Part shown: piece by piece, positions 16,887-25,442 of the stretch | How the letters are laid out: the number at the start of each line of letters is the position of its first letter | Position numbering within the stretch: the first letter of the stretch is position 1 | Assembly: GCA_009838515.1 (NCBI GenBank) | Contig: VXRL01000027.1 | Coordinates: 53,998-117,997 of the forward strand | DNA from: Terriglobia bacterium | GTDB taxonomy: Bacteria; Acidobacteriota; Terriglobia; Bryobacterales; UBA6623 | Reading direction: 5' to 3' | DNA: 64,000 nt | Program-made: the position numbers and the translations under genes | Notes under the pieces: model-generated | What the model was told of the DNA's origin: nothing | Seen by the model: only the letters and a program-made list of their open reading frames with translations | Database searches by the model: none

Positions 16887-18672
16887 CGCCCGGCTTCACG
16901 GCTGGGTGGTCGTGGCGATCGCAGGGATCGCCTTCCTCGGTACGATCTCAAGTCCGCCGTCCCTGCTCGACGACGTCGACTCTGCCTACGCCCAGATCGC
17001 GCGCGACATGCTGCAATCCGGAGACTGGGTCACGGCGCGTCTCAACGGAGTGCCGTACTTCGACAAGCCACCGGGCCAAGTGTGGGCGATCTCGCTTTCC
17101 TTCGCGGTGTTCGGCGTGCACGACTGGGCAGCCCGACTACCCGCGGCTCTAGCCGCCGTGCTGCTGTGCTGGCTTGCCTGGCATGTCGGGCGATGGTCGC
17201 TTGGCGAGCTAGGCGGGCTCTATGCAGGTATCGGCCTAGCCACGTGTTGCGGGCTGTTCTTGTTCACCAGGGTGCGGATTCCCGACGTTTACGTGGCTTG
17301 CACGACGCTCTTTGTGCTCTCGTGTTTCCTGCGCTCGCAAGAGGGCTCGCTGCGACAGGCGCGGGCCCACATGCGCCGGGCCGGCGCGGCGCTGGGTGTC
17401 GGACTTCTGTTCAAGGGTCTTGTGGCCGTGGTGCTTCCGCTGGGCGCTATCGCGCTCTACATGCTCGCCGTGGGCCAGTGGCGCTCAGGCGAGGCGTGGC
17501 GCCGGCTCGGCCTGCCCGGTGCCTTTGCAGTCACGCTGCTGGTCGCCGCGCCGTGGCACCTGCTCGCGATCCTGCGCAACCCTCCTTTCTTCGACCTCGC
17601 GCTGGACAGCGGACCGGGGATGTACCGGGGGTTCTTCTGGCGCTATTTCGTCAACGAGCACGTGCTGCGCTACCTAGGGCTGCGATACCCGGTCGACTAC
17701 GACCGCGTGAACGTCGCGTGGTTGTGGTTGGGGCACCTCGTTTGGCTGTTCCCCTGGAGCGGCCTGCTCGTGGGATTGCACAAGCTCGGCCTAGGCACGG
17801 CCGACCGCAAGTGTCGAATGCACTCGCTGATGCTGTGCGCTTGCGGCTTCACGCTGTTGTTCTTCTCTGCCTCGACCACCCAGGAATACTACACCCTGCC
17901 CGCCTACGCGCCCGCCGTGCTGCTGCTTGCCAGCGCGGCCAGTTCGTCCACGCCGCTCCTGAAATGGTGCGCCCGCGGCACAGCGACAGTCTACGGGTGC
18001 GCGGCGGCGGCGGCTCTCGCAGTCCTCGTTGCGGTCCGAGGGCTTCCGGCCGAGGGCGACATCGCCTCCGCGCTGACCAGCAACCCGGATGCTTACACGC
18101 TGGCTCTGGGGCATTTCCACGACCTAACGCTGGCCGCTTTCGCCTATCTGCGCGGGCCGCTCGCGCTCGCCGCGCTCGCGCTCGCGCTCGGGGCGTTGGG
18201 GGGCTGGCTGCTGCGCCAGAGCTGGGCGGCTGCTGCCCTGGCATGCGCCGCTCTGCTCTTCTTGCACGCTGCCCATTGGGCCATGGGAGGATTCGACCCG
18301 TACCTGTCATCTCGGCCGCTGGCCGATGCCTACCTGCGCTCTCCGCCGGGACAGCTGATCCTGGATCGCGAGTACTACGCTTTCTCCTCGCTGGCCTACT
18401 ACACGAACCAGCCGGTCCTGCTACTCAACGGACGCAAGAACAACATCGAGTACGGCTCCAACGCACCCGGGGCGCCTGATGTATTCCTCGCCGACTCGGA
18501 CCTGCGCGACCTCTGGGTCCAGCAGCGACCCGTGTATCTCGCGGCACACGAAGAGGATCGCGACCGCTTCGAGCGACTGCTTGGGGCAGGTCGGTTGCAT
18601 ACGCTGGCTGCTGGCGGCGGCAAGATCCTGATCTCAAACCTCTCCGTTGCTTCCGAAAGCCCTGCCAACTAG
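16762..18672 (+). CDS. GT39/ArnT-like membrane glycosyltransferase
   Basis: This large polytopic protein (about 636 residues from the ATG at 16762) transfers a sugar from a polyprenyl phosphate donor on the periplasmic side. The family signature is in the first external loop: DDVDSAYAQIARDMLQSGDW and PYFDKPPGQVW, with the acidic catalytic pair before it. About eleven hydrophobic segments follow, then a soluble C-terminal domain. The start is uncertain: 16762 has a GGAGGAG site but lies 125 bases inside rsmB; a GTG at 16906 would just skip that overlap. The acceptor (lipid A, protein or glycan) is unknown. Confidence 0.82.
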   Translation: MSSLRPSGRERAGRPPKPFRPSLAQIRATGFRLGAFCGRLPSARLHGWVVVAIAGIAFLGTISSPPSLLDDVDSAYAQIARDMLQSGDWVTARLNGVPYFDKPPGQVWAISLSFAVFGVHDWAARLPAALAAVLLCWLAWHVGRWSLGELGGLYAGIGLATCCGLFLFTRVRIPDVYVACTTLFVLSCFLRSQEGSLRQARAHMRRAGAALGVGLLFKGLVAVVLPLGAIALYMLAVGQWRSGEAWRRLGLPGAFAVTLLVAAPWHLLAILRNPPFFDLALDSGPGMYRGFFWRYFVNEHVLRYLGLRYPVDYDRVNVAWLWLGHLVWLFPWSGLLVGLHKLGLGTADRKCRMHSLMLCACGFTLLFFSASTTQEYYTLPAYAPAVLLLASAASSSTPLLKWCARGTATVYGCAAAAALAVLVAVRGLPAEGDIASALTSNPDAYTLALGHFHDLTLAAFAYLRGPLALAALALALGALGGWLLRQSWAAAALACAALLFLHAAHWAMGGFDPYLSSRPLADAYLRSPPGQLILDREYYAFSSLAYYTNQPVLLLNGRKNNIEYGSNAPGAPDVFLADSDLRDLWVQQRPVYLAAHEEDRDRFERLLGAGRLHTLAAGGGKILISNLSVASESPAN

Positions 18673-18927
18673 GCGCCTGGGACCGGGCGTGCGCGGGATG
18701 ATCCGCACCGGAGCGGGCAAGCCCTCGGCCCGCCCGCCGCAGGCTCGGATTCCGCGATTGGCCCTGTCTGCTTGGCAATCGGAATCGAACTCGAAGCTCA
18801 CGGCACGGGCAGGCTGGCCTAGCGAACGCGCGTTCCGCTATAGTGAAATCGTACGGGCACAGGACGGACCGCTCTCTTCCACCAGCGCCCAGGCGCCGGC
18901 CCGCAATCGCCCGCAGGGGACACCCCG

Positions 18928-19182
18928 ATGAAACCAGGCATCCATCCCGAGAACTACAGGGAGGTCGTCTTTCGCGACGTTACCACCAACACCGAGTGGA
19001 TTACTCGCTCGACGGCCAAGACCGACAAGACCACCACGATTGATGGCAAGGAATACCCTCTGTACGACCTCGCGATCTCTTCGCACTCCCACCCGTTCTA
19101 CACTGGCAAGCGCAAGCTCGTGGACTCTGAGGGCCGGATCGAGCGCTTCAACAAGAAGTACGGGCGCAAGACCTCTGTCTGA
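18928..19182 (+). CDS. rpmE2: 50S ribosomal protein L31 type B
   Basis: The 84-residue protein is the zinc-free type B paralogue of L31: [18 protein letters not shown] at the N-terminus, the [14 protein letters not shown] core and [11 protein letters not shown] near the end, with no CxxC pair. Type B L31 often replaces the zinc form when zinc is scarce, but in many lineages it is the only copy; which holds here cannot be seen. About 255 bases without a recognisable gene lie before it, with a TATAGT at 18839-18844. Confidence 0.92.
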   Translation: MKPGIHPENYREVVFRDVTTNTEWITRSTAKTDKTTTIDGKEYPLYDLAISSHSHPFYTGKRKLVDSEGRIERFNKKYGRKTSV

Positions 19183-19286
19183 AGCGGGCGGGGACATCGG
19201 GCTGCCCGCAGCCCACGCATCGCCAGACCGGTCGTCCGCAGGGCCTCGTCCTTCGGCGAAACATGTCGTGCGAGCATGAGGTGAAC

Positions 19287-19688
19287 ATGTCGGTTGACGC
19301 ACGCCGGCGAGCGTGCCTGGCCGCCGCCCTCGCGGTGCTAGCCACGCTGGGTGAGGCCGCAATGGCGCAAGAGCGCCCTGCAGAGCAAGCCCTGCTGTTC
19401 GGCACGGTCTTCCGGGGGTCGTACCTCGCTTTGGAGGGGGCGCGCGTGGTCGCCTACAACGAGGCCAATCCGAAGAAGAAGTACCGCGCGATCACGAACT
19501 ACCGCGGCGAGTACAGGATCCGCGTGCCGGCCGGAGACGCCACCTACGTGGTCACTGCGAGCGCGCCGAGATTCGCCCAGAGCCAACGCACCGTGAAGGT
19601 CTACGGCATCGAGAAGTCGACCGCCAACCTAATCCTTGAACCGCGCAAGAAGGCCAAAAAACCCAAGCATCGGCCTGATTCGCAGTAG
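19287..19688 (+). CDS. Small secreted carboxypeptidase-regulatory-like protein
   Basis: The ATG at 19287 has a strong GAGGTG ribosome site and gives 133 residues. A signal peptide (about 1-28, ending AAMAQ) is followed by one beta-sandwich domain of the carboxypeptidase D regulatory-like type: LLFGTVFRGSYLALEGARVV, then YRGEYRIRVPAGDATYVVT. It ends in a lysine-rich tail. The same domain occurs in the next gene, 13 bases downstream. Such domains bind or stabilise at the cell surface; no enzyme activity is implied. Confidence 0.72.
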   Translation: MSVDARRRACLAAALAVLATLGEAAMAQERPAEQALLFGTVFRGSYLALEGARVVAYNEANPKKKYRAITNYRGEYRIRVPAGDATYVVTASAPRFAQSQRTVKVYGIEKSTANLILEPRKKAKKPKHRPDSQ

Positions 19689-19701
19689 GATAAGACAAGA
19701 C

Positions 19702-20070
19702 ATGCAACGCACACGCCGCAGCCTGCTGGTCCTGGGCACCGTGTCGGTGGTCCCGCTCGCCCATGCCCAGTTCACGGGCTTCAAGAAAAAGAAGAAGGTG
19801 GACCCGACCCGCTCGGTCAAGGGGCAGGTCACTGACGAATACGAGGAGGGCATCCGCGGCATCGTGCAGTTGAAGCACACGCGCACGCTCGAAGTGAAAT
19901 CGTTCCACACCAACGACAACGGCGACTATTACTTTCACGGCCTCGACCCGAACGTGGACTACGAACTCAAGGCCCTGGCCGAAGGCAGGCAAAGCAAGAC
20001 GCGCACAGTGTCAAGCTTTGACAGCCGTAGAGAACTGATCTACAACTTCAAGCTCAAGTCCGAGAACTGA
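19702..20070 (+). CDS. Small secreted carboxypeptidase-regulatory-like protein
   Basis: This 122-residue protein has a signal peptide (about 1-22, ending AHAQ), a very basic FKKKKKVDP stretch and then a carboxypeptidase regulatory-like beta-sandwich: VKGQVTDEYEEGIRGIVQL and TNDNGDYYFHGLDPNVDYEL. It looks like a paralogue of the preceding gene and is probably cotranscribed with it. A periplasmic structural or binding role is likely; nothing more specific can be said. Confidence 0.72.
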   Translation: MQRTRRSLLVLGTVSVVPLAHAQFTGFKKKKKVDPTRSVKGQVTDEYEEGIRGIVQLKHTRTLEVKSFHTNDNGDYYFHGLDPNVDYELKALAEGRQSKTRTVSSFDSRRELIYNFKLKSEN

Positions 20071-20240
20071 GTCTTGGCGCCGCGACGGTCATGCAGGCAG
20101 CGCTGCCAGTACGCTTGCGCGAGGCGGTCGCCGCCGATCAAAGGCATTGCTCGGCCAATTCTGCGATTCGTGTCCGGAAAAGTTGCCCTGTCGGAAGCTC
20201 GGCACGCGGACGTGTGCGGCAATGGGGGTTACCATTAGTC

Positions 20241-20258
20241 TGTCCGGCACGTCGGACA
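20241..20258. promoter_or_regulatory. Perfect inverted repeat, candidate operator
   Basis: TGTCCG and CGGACA form a perfect six-base inverted repeat around GCACGT, the whole being TGTCCGGCACGTCGGACA. Related half-sites TGTCCGG and TGTCGGA occur within the preceding 80 bases. It lies 38 bases before the VWA-protein ATG in a noncoding gap of about 225 bases, which suits a dimeric repressor or activator site. No regulator is identified. Confidence 0.45.
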
Positions 20259-20296
20259 TAATGAGCTGGCGCACCGGCAGATCGGGGAATACAACG

Positions 20297-21463
20297 ATGG
20301 CGCATTGCAAGCTGTACTTACTCAAGGCGGTGGCGCTGCTCGGCACCATGGCGTTGCTGGCGCCGGCGGTTGCCACTCTGCAGGCCCAAGGCCCGATCGG
20401 CGACCAGCCGCGCAGGCCGCGTCCAGACGCGCCGCGCAGGCCTGGGACCATTCCCGGGCCGGGGGCACCCCCCGATGCTCCCGCGGATATTCCGCGCGTG
20501 CAAACCCGCGCGCCGCAGCGGACGCCTGAGGAGCAGCCTCTGTTTACCGCCGACACCAATGTGGTCACCGTGGATATCGCCGTGCTGGACAACAAGGGGC
20601 AGTTCATTCCGAACATCCCTTCCGGCAACTTCCAAATCTTGGAGGACGGCGTTCCGCAGAAGATCATTAGCGTGGGTCCGACCCAATCCCCTGCCACGGT
20701 GGCTCTGCTGATCGAGTTCAGCAACCGCTGGCAGAGCTACTGGAGCGAGACGTGGTACCAGACGCTCACTGCGACTTACGGCTTCGTCCAGACATTGCGC
20801 CCGGAGGACTGGGTCGCGGTGATCGCCTACGACCTGCGGCCGGAAATCCTAGCCGACTTCACCCAAGACCGGCGGGAGATCAACAACGCCCTGCAGCGGC
20901 TCCGCATCGCGGCCTACAGCGAGTCCAACCTCTTCGACGCGCTGGCCGACACCGTCCAGCGCATGGAGGAGATCGAGGGGCGCAAGGCCGTCGTCCTGCT
21001 CTCGAGCGGCGAGGACACCTTCAGCCGGCTGAACTTCTCGCAAGCGCGCAGGATCGTGCAGGAAGCCGGCGTGACGGTACACGCCATCGGCCTGGGCCAG
21101 ATGCTCAAGGAGATGCTGGATTCCTACGGCTACGTCGGGGGAGCGACCCGCATCGGCTGGCTGCAGGCGGACAACCAGCTGCGCACGTTCACCCGGGAAA
21201 CGGGCGGCTTCTCGTTCTTCCCGCGCTTCTACGGGGAATTCCCGACGATCTTCCAGAGCCTGAACTACCTGATGCGCAACCAGTACACGGCGGTCTACCA
21301 GCCCTCCAACACCAAGCGCGACGGCACGTTCCGCAAGATTACCGTGCGCTTGGTGGATCCCAACACGAACAAAGAGCTGCGAATCACGGGCAAGAAGAAC
21401 AAGCGCATCAAGTACGATATCGTCGCGCGCAAGGGCTACACTGCGCCTCGCGAGGTGGAATAG
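20297..21463 (+). CDS. Secreted von Willebrand factor A protein (Acidobacterial VWFA-related type)
   Basis: From the ATG at 20297 the product is 388 residues. It has a signal peptide (about 1-30, ending LQAQ), a Pro/Arg-rich linker (about 31-75), then a strand pair with VVTVDIAVLDNKGQFI and FQILEDGVPQKI, followed by a VWA-like domain with VALLIEFSN and the late loop LLSSGEDTFSRL. The order ILEDGxPQ plus VWA matches the VWFA-related domain described as Acidobacterial. The canonical DxSxS metal site is replaced by EFSNR, so metal binding may be altered. Role: probably surface or periplasmic protein binding. Confidence 0.82.
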   Translation: MAHCKLYLLKAVALLGTMALLAPAVATLQAQGPIGDQPRRPRPDAPRRPGTIPGPGAPPDAPADIPRVQTRAPQRTPEEQPLFTADTNVVTVDIAVLDNKGQFIPNIPSGNFQILEDGVPQKIISVGPTQSPATVALLIEFSNRWQSYWSETWYQTLTATYGFVQTLRPEDWVAVIAYDLRPEILADFTQDRREINNALQRLRIAAYSESNLFDALADTVQRMEEIEGRKAVVLLSSGEDTFSRLNFSQARRIVQEAGVTVHAIGLGQMLKEMLDSYGYVGGATRIGWLQADNQLRTFTRETGGFSFFPRFYGEFPTIFQSLNYLMRNQYTAVYQPSNTKRDGTFRKITVRLVDPNTNKELRITGKKNKRIKYDIVARKGYTAPREVE

Positions 21464-21539
21464 ACGCCGCCGTCCGGGACCCCGGAGCCCGGCCTCCGGC
21501 GTGCGTCGCCTCGCATTCTATCGGACCTTCGCGGGTGTG

Positions 21540-21570
21540 TTGAGGCTCGCCCTCGGGCGTTTGGTATAGT
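21540..21570 (+). promoter_or_regulatory. Possible promoter of the response regulator gene
   Basis: TTGAGG (21540-21545) and TATAGT (21565-21570) are 19 bases apart, slightly long for sigma-70. The -10 element is ten bases from the ATG at 21581, so the transcript would have almost no leader. No Shine-Dalgarno is seen in CTCCAAAACT. Confidence 0.35.
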
Positions 21571-21580
21571 CTCCAAAACT

Positions 21581-22054
21581 ATGTCTCGCGTCCCCGCACG
21601 CCCGAAGGTCTTGCTCATTGATGACAATCGCTTCGGGTCTCTCGCGCGCCAGGCGATCCTGCGAGATCTAGGGTACGAGGTCGAAGTCTCAGAGAGCGGC
21701 GCGGCCGGCTTGGAGCGCTTTCAGAAATCTGCCGATGACGCCCCCTTCAGCGTCGTCGTCACCGACTATCGGATGCCTGGCATGCGGGGCGACGAGGTGG
21801 TTCGGCGGCTCCGGAAGCTGGCCCCGGACGTGCCGGTGGTGATCCTGTCCGGCCACGTGCGGACCTTCGCGCTGACCGCGGAGTCCACGGGAGCCGATGT
21901 CGTGCTCGAGAAGGGGCCGCGCGAACAGCACGATCTGGCGGGCACGATCTTGCGGCTCGCCCCGAGCGACGCGCCGCGCAAGCCACTCGGCCATGAGACC
22001 GAGTCCGGCCGCGCCATGCGGCAAGCTCCGCGCCGACGGGCCCGCAGCCAGTGA
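21581..22054 (+). CDS. Single-domain response regulator
   Basis: The 157-residue protein is a receiver domain with the full phosphorylation set: Asp14-Asp15 in LLIDDN, acceptor Asp62 in VVVTDYRMPG, Ser90 in VILSGH and Lys111 in VLEKGPR. No DNA-binding or enzymatic output domain follows; the last 35 residues are basic and look disordered. No histidine kinase gene lies nearby. It probably acts as a CheY- or Spo0F-like relay or through protein contacts. It is followed by the UPF0173 hydrolase gene about 40 bases later. Confidence 0.88.
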   Translation: MSRVPARPKVLLIDDNRFGSLARQAILRDLGYEVEVSESGAAGLERFQKSADDAPFSVVVTDYRMPGMRGDEVVRRLRKLAPDVPVVILSGHVRTFALTAESTGADVVLEKGPREQHDLAGTILRLAPSDAPRKPLGHETESGRAMRQAPRRRARSQ

Positions 22055-22095
22055 TACGATCGGGCAACGCCCGCAAGCCATCGGATACATCGTCA

Positions 22096-22800
22096 ATGAC
22101 AAGCTTTACCTGGCTCGGCCACTCCACCTTTCACATCAAGGTCGGCGACGGCCCGGCAATCCTGATCGACCCTTGGCTGAAAGGCAACCCGGCCTTCCCT
22201 TCCGGCTACGATGTCTCGCCTGTTGACCAGGTGCTGGTCACTCACGGACACTTCGACCACTTGGATCTGGGCGACCTGCGGTTGCTGGTCGAGAAGTTCG
22301 AGCCCGAGATCGTTTGCAACGCCGAGATTTCGATGTGGCTGGAATCCAAGGACGTTCCGAACGTGGTCGGCATGAACAAGGGCGGCTGCTACCACAGCAA
22401 GGGCGTGCGGATCTCGATGACGCAAGCCCAGCACAGCAGCTCGATCCTAGAAAACGGCAAGATCGTCTATGCCGGCGAGCCGGCCGGCCTGGTTGTCCGG
22501 CAGCCGGACGGCCGCGCCTTCTACCATGCCGGCGATACCAACGTGTTCAGCGACATGAGCCTGATCCGTCGCCTCTACGAACCCGAACTGGCCATGCTGC
22601 CGATTGGAGATCGGTTCACCATGGGGCCCAAGGAAGCAGCATTGGCCTGCGAATTCCTGCAGCCGAATCTAGTGATACCGATCCACTACAAGACGTTTCC
22701 GCTGCTTACAGGGACCGCGGCCAAGCTCAGGGAGGAACTCGGCGCAGAGTCGGATGTAGAGGTGCGCGAGCTGGAGCCCGGGGTGGCCTTCAACTGGTGA
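22096..22800 (+). CDS. UPF0173-family metal-dependent hydrolase
   Basis: This 234-residue metallo-beta-lactamase-fold protein starts MTSFTWLGHSTFHIKVG, typical of UPF0173. Metal ligands are visible in THGHFDHLD (HxHxDH), QAQHSSS, FYHAGDTNVF and VIPIHYKTFP. The family acts on unknown small molecules; the ordered HxHxDH and AGDT motifs suggest an intact enzyme. An in-frame GTG 45 bases upstream exists but adds no conserved sequence. It converges with the rhodanese gene 15 bases away. Confidence 0.86.
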   Translation: MTSFTWLGHSTFHIKVGDGPAILIDPWLKGNPAFPSGYDVSPVDQVLVTHGHFDHLDLGDLRLLVEKFEPEIVCNAEISMWLESKDVPNVVGMNKGGCYHSKGVRISMTQAQHSSSILENGKIVYAGEPAGLVVRQPDGRAFYHAGDTNVFSDMSLIRRLYEPELAMLPIGDRFTMGPKEAALACEFLQPNLVIPIHYKTFPLLTGTAAKLREELGAESDVEVRELEPGVAFNW

Positions 22801-22815
22801 GCAAAAGCGCGACTC

Positions 22816-23247
22816 TCAGCGCTTGGAAAGCCCCGAGTAGGTTTCGTCGTCCGCAGCCTCGGTCGTGACCGGCAGCCCCCGCCGAGCCCAGCCGTCGTAG
22901 ACGATCTGCCCCATCGGGTTGGATTCGCCATCGAATCCGCCGCGCATGTCAACGACGTTGGTAAAGCCATTCGCCTGCAGTAGTTGCGCGGCACGCATCG
23001 ATCGCCCGCCCTTCAGGCAAGCAGTGATGATCTTGGCATCCCTGCCCAGCGCCCGTTCGCAGACGTCGACGAATTCCCCGTTCGGCTGCATGCCCATCGC
23101 AGTGCGATGCAGCAGCGGGATGTTCTTGGCTCCCGGCGCGTGGCCTTGCTCGAATTCCGGGATGGAACGCACGTCCAGGTAGATGTAGTCCTCTCCGGAC
23201 TCCAGCAGGTCGCGTGCCTCGTCCGGTGAAATGCGCTTGAGTGCCAT
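22816..23247 (-). CDS. Rhodanese-domain sulfurtransferase
   Basis: This 143-residue single-domain rhodanese starts with the family helix ISPDEARDLLESGEDYIYLDVRS. Its active-site loop is ACLKGGRSMRAA with Cys77 as the persulfide carrier. The six-residue CLKGGRS loop fits sulfur rather than phosphate chemistry. Close relatives include GlpE and PspE types; the partner is unknown. A C-terminal extension of about 25 residues includes IVYDGWARRGLPV, common in small rhodaneses. Confidence 0.86.
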   Translation of the reverse strand: MALKRISPDEARDLLESGEDYIYLDVRSIPEFEQGHAPGAKNIPLLHRTAMGMQPNGEFVDVCERALGRDAKIITACLKGGRSMRAAQLLQANGFTNVVDMRGGFDGESNPMGQIVYDGWARRGLPVTTEAADDETYSGLSKR

Positions 23248-23556
23248 GGTCGCTTATGCTTCACGCTCGCTGATTCGACCGTGCAATGTCAACCCTCGAG
23301 CTGGGTGGCCCGCCGGCAATCTCGGCGCGACATTCACCCAAGTGCGGCGCTCGCGTTGGCCGCGTGTCCTGGGTGCTGCGGGTTCCGACTGCGTGGCAAC
23401 AAGCTCTACACCGTGTCGCAGCGGCGCTGCGTTCCGGGCCGCAGGCCAACGCCCGGAGCGCAGTCGTGACACCGATGTCCCGATTCGGGCGCTTTGCGGG
23501 ATGCGGCGCGAGCCTAGGCGAGAATCAACTCGCGTTCGCGCTGTTGGCTCATCGTC
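23248..23556. other. Intergenic stretch without a recognised gene
   Basis: About 310 bases between the start of the rhodanese gene and the promoter of the glycosyltransferase gene. The open frames here have no recognisable domain or ribosome site, and I see no repeat, tRNA-like fold or strong hairpin. It should hold the rhodanese promoter. Confidence 0.5.
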
Positions 23557-23586
23557 TTGCCCGCCGCCGGCCTGACTCGCTATGAT
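23557..23586 (+). promoter_or_regulatory. Possible promoter of the GT2 gene
   Basis: TTGCCC (23557-23562) and TATGAT (23581-23586) are separated by 18 bases. Transcription would begin near 23593, which favours translation from the ATG at 23603 over the one at 23582 that lies inside the -10 element. Confidence 0.35.
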
Positions 23587-23602
23587 CGGCCATTCGCCGA
23601 CC

Positions 23603-24529
23603 ATGCCTTCCAATCCCGAGATCTCGGTGGTAATTCCCGTCCGCAACGAAGAGGAATCCGTCGAGAAGCTAGCGCGGCAGCTGCAGGCCGTGCTGCCGGA
23701 AGACCACGAAATCTTGTTTATCGACGATGGCAGTACCGACAACACTTGGCAACGCTTGACGGCTCTGCACGCCCCGGGACGCGTTCGGTTGGTTAAGTTC
23801 CGCGCCCACGCCGGCAAGTCGGCCGCGCTGATGGCGGGCTTCGCTCGCTGCACGGCGCCGGTTGTCTTCACGATGGACGGTGACCTGCAAGACGACCCGG
23901 CCGAGATCCCGGCCTTTCGCGCCAAGCTCGCCGAGGGCTATGACTTGGTCTCGGGCTGGAAGAAGGTACGCCGCGACCCTCTTCACAAGGTCGTCGCCTC
24001 GCGCCTCTTCAATTGCGTCATGCGCTGCGCCACGGGCCTCGGGCTCCATGACATGAACTGCGGATTCAAGTGCTACCGGGCGGAAGTGGTCAAGTGCCTG
24101 AAGATCTACGGGGACCAGCACCGGTTCATCCCGGTCTTTGCCGCGCACCAAGGCTACCGCGTCACCGAGATCGAGGTGCGCCACCGAGCGCGTCGCTACG
24201 GTCGCTCGAAGTACGGCCTGAGCCGCCTAGCCAAGGGCTTTGTCGATCTGGGCACGGTGCTGCTGAGAACTCGGTTCCACGACCGTCCGGCACACGCATT
24301 CGGATACCTGGCACTGTGCTGCGGCCTAGGAGGAGCTGGGTTGCTCGGCCTGGCCTTGTCGCCCTGGCTTCACCCCACCGCGTCGTGGGCGGCCGCAGCC
24401 GTGGCAGTCGCCCTGGGCAGCGGCGCGCTGGCCATTCTGGCCTTGGGCTGGATTGCGGAGTGCATGCTCGACAGCGCCGCAGATCCGTTGACGCTGTTCG
24501 AGCCGGCGATCGAGGACACACGTGATTAA
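23603..24529 (+). CDS. GT2 polyprenyl-phosphate-type glycosyltransferase
   Basis: The 308-residue protein is a family 2 glycosyltransferase of the DPM1/GtrB kind. It shows the N-terminal nucleotide-binding strand ISVVIPVRNEEESV, LFIDDGSTDNTW, the donor-site TMDGDLQDDP (DxD) and the family motif HRARRYGRSKYG, followed by two membrane helices (about 235-285). Such enzymes load a sugar onto undecaprenyl or dolichyl phosphate. The following gene, overlapping by eight bases, encodes a lysylphosphatidylglycerol-synthase-like membrane protein, and a GT39 acceptor enzyme is encoded at 16762-18672. Confidence 0.88.
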   Translation: MPSNPEISVVIPVRNEEESVEKLARQLQAVLPEDHEILFIDDGSTDNTWQRLTALHAPGRVRLVKFRAHAGKSAALMAGFARCTAPVVFTMDGDLQDDPAEIPAFRAKLAEGYDLVSGWKKVRRDPLHKVVASRLFNCVMRCATGLGLHDMNCGFKCYRAEVVKCLKIYGDQHRFIPVFAAHQGYRVTEIEVRHRARRYGRSKYGLSRLAKGFVDLGTVLLRTRFHDRPAHAFGYLALCCGLGGAGLLGLALSPWLHPTASWAAAAVAVALGSGALAILALGWIAECMLDSAADPLTLFEPAIEDTRD

Positions 24530-25442
24530 GCGCGGGCTGCCCGTTCTCAAGGCCCTCGTGCCCCTAGTCCTGGCCTGGTTCATCGGCCGCATGATCTACG
24601 GCAATTGGCAGCAAGTGCGGTCGGAGCCATGGCGGCTCGACCTGCCATGGCTCGCGGTGTCATTCGCGCTTGGGGCCGCCTGGCACTTGGTCCGCCCGCT
24701 CGGTTGGACGCGCCTGCTGAGGGGCTTCGACCACGTCGTGCCGTATTGGGAGATCTACCGCATCTACCGCAAGTCGGAGCTGAGCCGCTACGTTCCGGGC
24801 GGCGTCTGGCAATTCGCCGCCCGCATTTACCTCACACGCGGCCACGGCGTGAGCGCGGCGGCCTGCCTGGCTGCGACGATACTCGACATGACCCTGGCCG
24901 CACTCGCCGCCATGGTCGTGGTCGCTTGGCATGGCGGCGTGGCATCCTCCTCGCTGGCCGAGTGGCAGCGCTACGCCCTGTTCGCGTTCCCCCTGCTCGC
25001 CTGCGCGGTCGTATACCCCCCGGTATTCAACGCTTGGGCAGTGCGCTTGGCTCGCTTGCTCAAGCAGCCGTTCCGCCCGCTCGAGATCCGCACGGCCCGC
25101 ATGTTGGGCATCTGGGCCCTGTACGTCGTGATGTGGGCGCTGCTGGCGTTTGCCATGGCCAGCTTCGCGCGCGCCCTGCTGCCCGGCCTAGACACCGAGC
25201 GGTTCGCCTACATCGCGGGCTCTTACGCCCTGGCTTGGGTGACGGCGCTGATTACCATGGTGGCGCCTGCGGGGATGGGCGTCCGCGAAGGCATTCTCGG
25301 GCTGCTGCTGTCCCAAGCGATCGCCGCCGGCACAGCGATGACCCTGGCTGTTGCCATGCGCTTGTGGGTCGTGACCATGGAATTGGTCTGGCTGGGGATC
25401 GGCCTGCTAATGCCCCGAACCGTCCAGCCCGATCAAGCCTAG
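24522..25442 (+). CDS. LPG synthase TM-domain (AglD/UPF0104) membrane protein
   Basis: This 306-residue polytopic protein (about eight hydrophobic segments) matches the lysylphosphatidylglycerol synthase transmembrane family: the YRIYRKSELSRYVPGGVWQF motif near residue 82 and the late VAPAGMGVREGILGLLL motif near residue 245 are family marks. Members without the soluble aminoacyl transferase part, as here, often pair with GT2 enzymes in glycolipid or hopanoid pathways. It starts with GTG eight bases inside the GT2 gene and shares a CTAG with the convergent DUF1080 gene. Confidence 0.84.
   Translation: MIKRGLPVLKALVPLVLAWFIGRMIYGNWQQVRSEPWRLDLPWLAVSFALGAAWHLVRPLGWTRLLRGFDHVVPYWEIYRIYRKSELSRYVPGGVWQFAARIYLTRGHGVSAAACLAATILDMTLAALAAMVVVAWHGGVASSSLAEWQRYALFAFPLLACAVVYPPVFNAWAVRLARLLKQPFRPLEIRTARMLGIWALYVVMWALLAFAMASFARALLPGLDTERFAYIAGSYALAWVTALITMVAPAGMGVREGILGLLLSQAIAAGTAMTLAVAMRLWVVTMELVWLGIGLLMPRTVQPDQA

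Noticed and set aside
18165..18195. Short GCGCTCGC-type repeats near 18.17-18.19 kb
   Set aside because: They encode an Ala/Leu membrane helix of the GT39 protein. This is codon-level low complexity in a coding region, not a separate repeat element.
19199..19214. GGGCTG/CAGCCC hairpin downstream of the L31 gene as a terminator
   Set aside because: The stem is only six bases, with no T-run, and such hairpins are frequent by chance at this GC content.
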